Of a DNA stretch of 64,000 bases, positions 57,008 to 64,000 are shown piece by piece. The stretch is from Pseudomonas abieticivorans. GTDB taxonomy: Bacteria; Pseudomonadota; Gammaproteobacteria; Pseudomonadales; Pseudomonadaceae. Location of the stretch: the NCBI RefSeq assembly GCF_023509015.1, contig NZ_CP094975.1, forward strand, positions 4,705,501 to 4,769,500. Reading direction: 5' to 3'. The notes under the pieces were generated by a model. That model saw only the letters and a list, made by a program, of their open reading frames with translations, was not told where the DNA came from and did no database searches. The position numbers were made by a program, and so were the translations under genes. Numbering within the stretch: position 1 is the stretch's first letter; every line of letters starts with the position of its first letter.

Positions 57008-58018
57008 ATGAGTTCCAGCCTTCAAGGCTCGTTGATGGTCGATATCGCCGGTACCTGGCTGACCGCCGAGGACCGTCACCTGCTGCGCCAGCCGGAAGTG
57101 GCTGGCCTGATCATTTTTGCCCGCAACATCGAGAGCCCGCGCCAGGTGCGCGAACTGACCGCCTCGATCCGTGCAGTGCGCCCGGACCTGATCCTGGCCG
57201 TTGACCAGGAAGGCGGGCGGGTGCAGCGACTGCGCCAAGGGTTCGTGCGCCTGCCGGCGATGCGCGCCCTGGCCGACAACCCGAATGCAGAATATTTGGC
57301 CGAGCAATGTGGCTGGGTGATGGCCACCGAAGTGCTCGCGGTGGGCCTGGACCTGAGCTTCGCCCCGGTGCTGGAACTGGATCACCAGCGCAGCGCCGTG
57401 GTGGGCAGCCGGGCCTTCGAGGGTGATCCCGAGCGTGTCACGGCACTGGCGGGCGCCTTTATCCGCGGCATGAACGCCGCCGGCATGGCCGCTTGCGGCA
57501 AGCACTTCCCTGGCCATGGCTGGGCTGAAGCGGACTCCCACGTGGCCATTCCCACCGATGAGCGCAGCCTTGAACAGATTCGTGCCCTGGACCTGGTGCC
57601 CTTTGCGCGCTTGAGCGGGCAACTGGCCGCGGTGATGCCGGCCCATGTCATCTACCCGCAAATCGACAGCCAGCCGGCCGGGTTTTCCCGGCGTTGGCTG
57701 CAGGATATCCTGCGCGGCGAATTGAAGTTCGACGGCGTTATTTTCAGTGATGACTTGTCCATGGCCGGTGCACACGTGGTGGGCGATGCCGCCAGTCGTA
57801 TCGAGGCCGCGCTGTCGGCCGGTTGCGACATGGGCCTGGTGTGCAACGATCGCGCCGCGGCCGAGCTTGCCCTAAGCGCCGCGCAGCGCTTGCAGGTCAA
57901 GCCCTCGCCACGCATCGCGCGCATGCGCGGGCAGGCCTACAGCAACGTCGAATACCGTCAGGACCCACGCTGGCTCAGCGCCTTGGGTGCCTTGCGCGAA
58001 GCCCAGCTGATTGATTGA
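57008..58018 (+). CDS. nagZ: Beta-N-acetylhexosaminidase NagZ
   Basis: The 336-residue cytosolic GH3 enzyme releases GlcNAc from anhydro-muropeptides in peptidoglycan recycling. Signatures are LILAVDQEGGRVQRL, the catalytic loop CGKHFPGHGWAEADSH with its histidine, and the nucleophile Asp248 in GVIFSDDLSM. It acts with Slt (encoded in this window) on recycled wall fragments and influences AmpC induction in pseudomonads. It begins 171 bases after psrA. Confidence 0.94.
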   Translation: MSSSLQGSLMVDIAGTWLTAEDRHLLRQPEVAGLIIFARNIESPRQVRELTASIRAVRPDLILAVDQEGGRVQRLRQGFVRLPAMRALADNPNAEYLAEQCGWVMATEVLAVGLDLSFAPVLELDHQRSAVVGSRAFEGDPERVTALAGAFIRGMNAAGMAACGKHFPGHGWAEADSHVAIPTDERSLEQIRALDLVPFARLSGQLAAVMPAHVIYPQIDSQPAGFSRRWLQDILRGELKFDGVIFSDDLSMAGAHVVGDAASRIEAALSAGCDMGLVCNDRAAAELALSAAQRLQVKPSPRIARMRGQAYSNVEYRQDPRWLSALGALREAQLID

Positions 58019-58765
<747 letters not shown>

Positions 58766-58778
58766 TTTCGTGGTGTCC

Positions 58779-58836
58779 GGTTCGCGGATAAATCCGCGCC
58801 TACAGAGACTTGTAAGAGCGAATTTATCTGCGAACC
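58779..58836. repeat. Pair of inverted REP elements
   Basis: GGTTCGCGGATAAATCCGCG and, inverted, a partly decayed copy ending TTATCTGCGAACC. It lies between two convergent genes and overlaps nothing coding. Confidence 0.8.
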
Positions 58837-58837
58837 A

Positions 58838-61096
58838 CTATTTTCGTCTGCGCCCCGGCAGCGGCGCAAACAGCGCCTCGATGTCCTCGTTCGCCAGCTT
58901 CCAATCCCCCGCCTCGCGCCCCTCGAGAATACCCGCTGCCAAGGCTGACTTCTCCAACTGCAAGTGCTGGATCTTCTCCTCGACCGTGCCCCGGGTAATC
59001 AGCTTGTAGACGAACACCGGCTTCTCTTGCCCGATGCGGTAGGCTCGGTCCGTGGCTTGGTGCTCGGCGGCTGGGTTCCACCAGGGGTCGTAGTGGATCA
59101 CGGTGTCGGCCGCCGTCAGGTTCAAGCCCACGCCGCCAGCCTTCAGGCTGATCAGAAAGATCTGCACTTTGCCCTTCTGAAAGTCCTGCACGGGTATCCG
59201 CCGATTTTTCGTCGCCCCGGTCAGCAAGGCGTATTCCACGCCGCGTTGCGCAAGCTCGGCCTCGATCAGGCTGAGCATCGAGGTGAACTGGGAAAACAAC
59301 AGGATGCGCCGGCCTTCCAGCAATAGCTCCTCGACCATCTCCATCAGGCTACTGAGCTTGCCCGAGCTGCTGCCGCGGGCGGGCGGGGCGATGCTGTTGA
59401 CCAGGCGCAGGTCGCAACACACCTGGCGCAGCTTGAGCAGGGCTTCCAGGATGATGATCTGGCTGCGGGCCACGCCCTTGCTGTTGATTTCGGCCCGCAC
59501 TTTCTGGTCCATGGCCAGGCGCACGGTTTCGTACACGTCGCGCTGGGCGTCATTGAGCTCTACCCAGTGGACGATTTCGGTCTTGGCCGGCAGCTCGGTG
59601 GCCACCTGTTCCTTGGTGCGGCGCAGCAGGAACGGTTTGATTCGGGCATTGAGGTGGTGCAGGCGCTCTTCACTGCCATGACGTTCGATGGGCACGCGGT
59701 AGTCCCGGTTGAACGCCTTGGCATCGCCCAGCCACCCCGGCAGCAGGAAGTGAAACAGCGACCAAAGCTCCCCAAGGTGGTTTTCCAGGGGTGTGCCACT
59801 CAGGCACAGCCGTTGCCGCGCGTTGAGTTGGCGCGCAGCCTGGGCCGCCTTGCTGTTGGGGGTCTTGATGTACTGGGCTTCGTCCAGGATCAACACGTGC
59901 AGCGGCAGCTTGGCGAGTTTTTCCAGGTCCTTGGGCAGTAGCGCGTAAGTGGTCAGCAGCAGGTCGTATTCAGCCAGGCTGTCGAAATGCTTTTTGCGGC
60001 CCGGGCCATGCAGGGCCACCACGCGCAGGGTAGGCGCGAAGCGTGCGGCTTCGTCCTGCCAGTTAGGGATCAAGCTGGTGGGCATCACCACCATGGCCGG
60101 GCGGTCCAGGCGCCCGGCGTTTTTTTCGCTGAGCAGGTGCGCCAGGGTTTGCAGGGTTTTGCCCAGGCCCATGTCGTCGGCCAGGATGCCGCCCACGTCC
60201 AGTTCGCGCAGCGCCTGCATCCAGCTCAGGCCTTCGACTTGATAGGGGCGCAAGGTGGCCTTGAGGTCGGCCGGGATCTCGGCCGGCTGGGTGCGAATGT
60301 CGCGCAGGCGTTCGGCGAAATTGCGCAGCCGCTCGCCACCTTCCCACACCATCGGCAGGTCTTGCAGGGCGTTGAGCCGGGTTGCATCGGGGGTGGGCAG
60401 GCGCAGTGTGGTTTCGCCCGGCTCGCGCAGGTAGAAGTCGCCCAGGGTGGCCAGCACCGGCTTGAGCCGGCCGTAGGGTAGGGCCACCTGCAGGATGCGC
60501 GGCCGGTGCGGCTGGTTGCTGTGGATCGGAACCAGGATTTGTTCGTCATCGCGCCGGCGCGCCAGTTGCGCCGGGTTGAGCAGTTCGGGGTGGCTGCGCA
60601 GCAGGTTGAGCAAGATGGGCAGCAGGCTCAGGCGCTCGCCGTTGACCACGATGCCCAACTCCAGGTCGAACCAGTCGCGCTCCGGGGCTTCGTCAATCAC
60701 CGCGTACCAGTCGTCCACCGGCGTCAGGTCGAAGGCAAAGTCTTCCGAGTATTCCACTTCCCAGCCCTGTTCGCGCAGCCCGGGCAGGTCATTGATGATA
60801 AAACGCAGCCAGGCGCCATCGCTGGGCAGTTCGAAGATGTCGCCGGCGCTTTCCGGCAGGGCTTTGCTCTGGCGCGTGGCGATCTTGAAACCAAAGGTTT
60901 GCAGGGTGTCGCGAAAGGTCTTTTCGGTGATCGGCTGGCGCTGAATGCGCAAGGTCTGGTCGTGCTCGTGCTTGAGGATGTTGCCATGGCGCGCGCCGGA
61001 CACGTATTCGCCGGCGTAGCCGAACGCCAGCGCGGCGCGGTGCTGGATATGGCGTTGCATGCGCCCATTTGCGCGGTTCAAACGCACTGAACTCAA
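58838..61096 (-). CDS. SNF2-family DEAD/DEAH helicase, probable frameshift near the N-terminus
   Basis: About 752 residues in the open frame. The helicase core has Walker A ADDMGLGKTLQTLAHL, DEAQ (LHVLILDEAQYIK), LCLSGTPLENHLGELWS, LLFSQFTSMLSLIE and the C-terminal ATDRAYRIGQEKPVFVYKLI, all typical SNF2/HepA motifs. The expected N-terminus seems to lie in another frame from 61154 (MHEQLIDDLQPRPRLWLGSIEFSAFE) and would join this frame near 61063-61068 if one base were removed. Without repair, translation could start at ATG 61060. It is convergent with the MTI phosphorylase gene. Function: ATP-dependent DNA translocase, details unknown. Confidence 0.82.
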   Translation of the reverse strand: MSSVRLNRANGRMQRHIQHRAALAFGYAGEYVSGARHGNILKHEHDQTLRIQRQPITEKTFRDTLQTFGFKIATRQSKALPESAGDIFELPSDGAWLRFIINDLPGLREQGWEVEYSEDFAFDLTPVDDWYAVIDEAPERDWFDLELGIVVNGERLSLLPILLNLLRSHPELLNPAQLARRRDDEQILVPIHSNQPHRPRILQVALPYGRLKPVLATLGDFYLREPGETTLRLPTPDATRLNALQDLPMVWEGGERLRNFAERLRDIRTQPAEIPADLKATLRPYQVEGLSWMQALRELDVGGILADDMGLGKTLQTLAHLLSEKNAGRLDRPAMVVMPTSLIPNWQDEAARFAPTLRVVALHGPGRKKHFDSLAEYDLLLTTYALLPKDLEKLAKLPLHVLILDEAQYIKTPNSKAAQAARQLNARQRLCLSGTPLENHLGELWSLFHFLLPGWLGDAKAFNRDYRVPIERHGSEERLHHLNARIKPFLLRRTKEQVATELPAKTEIVHWVELNDAQRDVYETVRLAMDQKVRAEINSKGVARSQIIILEALLKLRQVCCDLRLVNSIAPPARGSSSGKLSSLMEMVEELLLEGRRILLFSQFTSMLSLIEAELAQRGVEYALLTGATKNRRIPVQDFQKGKVQIFLISLKAGGVGLNLTAADTVIHYDPWWNPAAEHQATDRAYRIGQEKPVFVYKLITRGTVEEKIQHLQLEKSALAAGILEGREAGDWKLANEDIEALFAPLPGRRRK

Positions 61097-61206
61097 TGCT
61101 GCCCAGCCACAGGCGTGGCCGTGGCTGGAGGTCGTCGATCAATTGCTCGTGCATATTAGAGTGAGCACGCCTTGCGCCGAGGGTCGGGGTTCATGGCTAA
61201 TCCTTA

Positions 61207-64000
61207 TCAGGCGGTTTTCGGGGCCAGGCGTTCCAGCAAGGCTTCCAGGGTGTTGAAGCGCTCTTCGGGGCGCTCCATCGGCACCATGAACTTGAACAGC
61301 GTTGCACCTTCGAACTTGTAACGCTTGGGCTGGCTTTGAATCAACTTGATCAGCGTCAGCGGATCGACCGGCGTGTCGGCGGCAAATTCCAGGCGACCGC
61401 CTTGCGGGCCGGCGTCGATCTTTTTGATGCCGAGCTTTTCAGCCTGCAATTTCAACAGCGTCAGGCGGATCAGGTTTTTGCTTGGCTCGGGCAGCAAGCC
61501 GAAGCGGTCGATCATTTCCACCTGCAGGTCTTTCAAGCCGTCTTCGTCCACCGCCGAGGCAATGCGCTTGTACAGGATCAGCCGCGCGTGCACGTCGGGC
61601 AAGTAGTCTTCCGGGATCAATGCTGGCAAGCGCAGGTTGACCTCCGGGCCGCCGCCCAGGGGCTGGTCCAGGTTGGGTTGTTCGCCCTTGCGAATGGCCT
61701 TGACCGCGCGCTCGAGCATTTCCATGTACAGGGTAAAACCGACCGCCTGGATCTGCCCGCTCTGGCCGTCGCCGAGCAACTCGCCGGCGCCGCGGATTTC
61801 CAGGTCATTGGTGGCCAGCACGAAACCTGCGCCCAAATCCTGGGTGTTGGCGATGGCTTCCAGGCGCTTCTCGGCGTCCGGGGTGATTTGCTGGCGCGGC
61901 GGCGTCAGCAGGTAGGCATAGGCCTGGTGGTGGCTACGCCCCACGCGGCCGCGCAATTGGTGCAACTGGGCCAGGCCGAACTTGTCGGCACGTTCGATGA
62001 TGATGGTGTTGGCACTGGGCACGTCGATGCCGGTCTCGATAATGGTCGAGGCAATCAGCACGTTGAAGCGCTTGTGATAGAAGTCGCTCATCACCTGTTC
62101 CAGATCGCGCTCGCGCATCTGCCCGTGGCCGATGCCGATGCGCGCTTCCGGTACCAGTTCGGCGAGGTCGGCGGCGCACTTCTCGATGGTCTTGACGTCG
62201 TTGTGCAGGTAGTACACCTGGCCGCCACGCAGCAACTCACGTAGCAACGCCTCCTTGATGGTGCTCTTGTTCTGCTCCATCACGAAGGTGCGTACCGACA
62301 GCCGGCGGGCGGGCGGTGTGGCGATGATCGACAGGTCGCGCATGCCCGACACGGCCATGTTCAGCGTGCGCGGGATGGGCGTTGCGGTCAGCGTGAGGAT
62401 GTCGACTTCACTGCGCAAGGCCTTGAGCTGTTCCTTCTGGCGCACGCCAAAACGGTGTTCTTCGTCGATGATCACCAGGCCTAGGTTCTTGATCTTGACG
62501 TCGTCCTGCAGCAGCTTGTGGGTGCCGATGACGATGTCGATCTTGCCTTCGGCAAGGTCGTCGACCGCCGCGCTGATTTCCTTGGCAGACTTGAAGCGGC
62601 TCATCACCTCGACGGTGACGGGCCAGTCGGCGAAACGGTCGCGAAAACTGTTGTAGTGCTGCTGGGCGAGCAGCGTGGTGGGCACCAGGATGGCCACCTG
62701 GCGGCCGCCATGCACGGCGATGAACGCGGCGCGCATGGCCACCTCGGTCTTGCCGAAGCCCACGTCGCCACACACCAGGCGGTCCATGGGCTTGGGCGCG
62801 AGCATGTCATCGCGCACCGCTTCGATGGCCGACTGTTGGTCGGGGGTTTCTTCGAACGGGAAGCCGGCACTGAAGGTGGCGTAGTCCACGGTCGGGTCGG
62901 CAAAGGCGTAGCCTTCGCGGGCGGCGCGGCGGGCGTAGATGTCGAGCAGCTCGGCGGCCACGTCGCGCACCTGTTCGGCGGCCTTGCGCTTGGCTTTCTG
63001 CCAGGTTTCCGAACCCAGCCGGTGCAGCGGCGCCAGGGCGTCATCGCTGCCGGTGTAGCGGGCGATCAGGTGCAGGTTGGCCACCGGCACGTAGAGCTTG
63101 GCGTTCTCGGCGTATTCCAGGGTGAGGAACTCGGCCACCTGGTTGTCGATTTCCAAGGTGGCCAGGCCCAGGTAGCGGCCCACGCCGTGGTCGATGTGCA
63201 CCACCGGCGCACCTTCGCGCAGCTCGGTGAGGTTCTTGATGACCGCATCGTTGTTGCCATCGCTGCGTTTGTCGCGGCGCCGGCGTTGCATCACGCGTTG
63301 GCCAAACAATGGGCTTTCGGCGACCAGCGCCAGGGCCGGATCGTTCAGCAGCAGGCCTTCATCCAGCGGGGCGATGGTGATCGCCAAACGCTCCTTGCCC
63401 GCGGCGAAGTCGGCCCAGCTGTCCACCGTCTTGGGTTTGAGCTTGAGCCGGTCGAGCAGTTCCAGCAGCACTTCGCGCCGGCCCGCCGACTCGGCGGTGA
63501 ACAGCACGCGGCCTGGGAACTGGTCGAGGAAGCCCGACAGCGCGGCCAGCGGCTGGTTGGCCTTGGCTTCGATGGCCAGGTTGGGCAGCGGCTGGGCCGG
63601 GAAACGATCACGGCCTGCGCCGGTTTCGATATCGGCTTGGCTGGCGACCACCCGTGGCCAGCGCTTGAGCTGGGCGAAGCAGTCTTCCACCGGCATGAAC
63701 AGCTCGGCCGGCGGCAGCAGTGGCCGGGAAGGGTCGACGCGGCGCTCTTCGTAGCGGTTGCGCACGTCGCTCCAGAAGTTTTCGGCGGCTTGCTCCACGC
63801 CCGGCAGCGAGAACACCTGGGTGTCTTGGGGCAGGTAATCGAACAGGGTCGAGGTGCTGTCGAAGAACAGCGGCAGGTAGTACTCGATACCGGCCGGGGT
63901 GATCCCGCTGCTCAGGTCCTGGAAGATCGGGCAGCGGCGGAAGTCCACGTCGAAACGCTCGCGAAAGCGCGCCTTGAAGCGCGTCACGGCATCTTTTTGC
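61207..64000 (-). CDS. mfd: Transcription-repair coupling factor Mfd (5' end outside the window)
   Basis: The last 930 or so residues of a protein of about 1150. From the left of the protein are part of the UvrB-homology region, the RNA polymerase interaction region (VVHIDHGVGRYLGLATLEI), the translocase motifs FEETPDQQSAIEAV, Walker A CGDVGFGKTEVAMRAAF, DEEH (LVIIDEEHRFGVRQKE), the TRG motif and helicase C-terminal motifs, and the TRCF C-terminal domain. Mfd removes stalled RNA polymerase at lesions and recruits UvrA. The frame stays open to the window edge, so the start lies beyond 64000. Confidence 0.95.
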   Translation of the reverse strand, partial: QKDAVTRFKARFRERFDVDFRRCPIFQDLSSGITPAGIEYYLPLFFDSTSTLFDYLPQDTQVFSLPGVEQAAENFWSDVRNRYEERRVDPSRPLLPPAELFMPVEDCFAQLKRWPRVVASQADIETGAGRDRFPAQPLPNLAIEAKANQPLAALSGFLDQFPGRVLFTAESAGRREVLLELLDRLKLKPKTVDSWADFAAGKERLAITIAPLDEGLLLNDPALALVAESPLFGQRVMQRRRRDKRSDGNNDAVIKNLTELREGAPVVHIDHGVGRYLGLATLEIDNQVAEFLTLEYAENAKLYVPVANLHLIARYTGSDDALAPLHRLGSETWQKAKRKAAEQVRDVAAELLDIYARRAAREGYAFADPTVDYATFSAGFPFEETPDQQSAIEAVRDDMLAPKPMDRLVCGDVGFGKTEVAMRAAFIAVHGGRQVAILVPTTLLAQQHYNSFRDRFADWPVTVEVMSRFKSAKEISAAVDDLAEGKIDIVIGTHKLLQDDVKIKNLGLVIIDEEHRFGVRQKEQLKALRSEVDILTLTATPIPRTLNMAVSGMRDLSIIATPPARRLSVRTFVMEQNKSTIKEALLRELLRGGQVYYLHNDVKTIEKCAADLAELVPEARIGIGHGQMRERDLEQVMSDFYHKRFNVLIASTIIETGIDVPSANTIIIERADKFGLAQLHQLRGRVGRSHHQAYAYLLTPPRQQITPDAEKRLEAIANTQDLGAGFVLATNDLEIRGAGELLGDGQSGQIQAVGFTLYMEMLERAVKAIRKGEQPNLDQPLGGGPEVNLRLPALIPEDYLPDVHARLILYKRIASAVDEDGLKDLQVEMIDRFGLLPEPSKNLIRLTLLKLQAEKLGIKKIDAGPQGGRLEFAADTPVDPLTLIKLIQSQPKRYKFEGATLFKFMVPMERPEERFNTLEALLERLAPKTA

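Overview
The window looks like a chromosomal segment of a Pseudomonas from the P. fluorescens/P. putida side of the genus. The evidence is high GC coding sequence, several copies of the Pseudomonas-type REP palindrome (core like GCGGATTTATCCGCGAA), a lexA-sulA operon divergent from psrA, and the run slt-uup-usp-fadBA-topA-sulA-lexA-psrA-nagZ-MTI phosphorylase-helicase-mfd, which matches the P. aeruginosa PA3020-PA3002 order as I remember it. I see no IS element, prophage, integrase or CRISPR array.

Left part (1-20.1 kb): the start of a membrane sensor protein cut by the window edge; a BvgA/BvgS-like (EvgAS-type) two-component pair with inverted-heptad palindromes in the gene-free region upstream; dgt; an EAL phosphodiesterase; three small membrane/stress genes (DUF883, YqjE-like and a third); an Amt ammonium transporter behind a sigma-54 promoter; two acyltransferase-3 genes; a DUF836 redox protein; an M15-type peptidase; a small unknown gene under a near-consensus LexA box; an RluA-type pseudouridine synthase; a PiT phosphate permease; a ZntB/CorA-like transporter; tRNA-Pro(CGG); a small lipoprotein; and moaB-moeA.

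Central part (20.2-35.4 kb): a nearly complete psl exopolysaccharide locus. Read right to left on the minus strand it is pslA, pslB, pslD, pslE, pslF, pslG, pslH, pslI, pslJ, a left-handed beta-helix acyltransferase, and pslK. A pslC-like glycosyltransferase faces the operon at its far end. Protein lengths agree closely with the P. aeruginosa Psl proteins as I recall them. The pslA leader carries a FleQ-box-like palindrome. Together these genes would make the lipid-linked repeat unit from GDP-mannose and other sugar nucleotides, flip it (PslK), polymerise it (PslJ), and export and trim it (PslD, PslE, PslG).

Right part (35.7-64 kb): a YegS-like lipid kinase; a NarL-type two-component pair; an HPt-like protein lacking its histidine; cheV behind a FliA-type promoter; a MOSC protein; slt; uup; a universal stress protein; fadB-fadA; topA; small conserved genes; sulA-lexA with two LexA boxes; and psrA. 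psrA carries a one-base insertion that breaks its frame although its two operator boxes are intact. After that come nagZ, an MTI phosphorylase, a SNF2-type helicase with a probable N-terminal frameshift, and the 3' part of mfd, which runs off the right edge.

The most interesting points are the LexA-controlled small gene with a 22-bp palindrome in its leader (about 13.46-13.87 kb), the BvgA-type operators with no adjacent target gene, the disrupted psrA next to its own regulon member fadBA, and the rearranged psl locus with an inserted hexapeptide acyltransferase.
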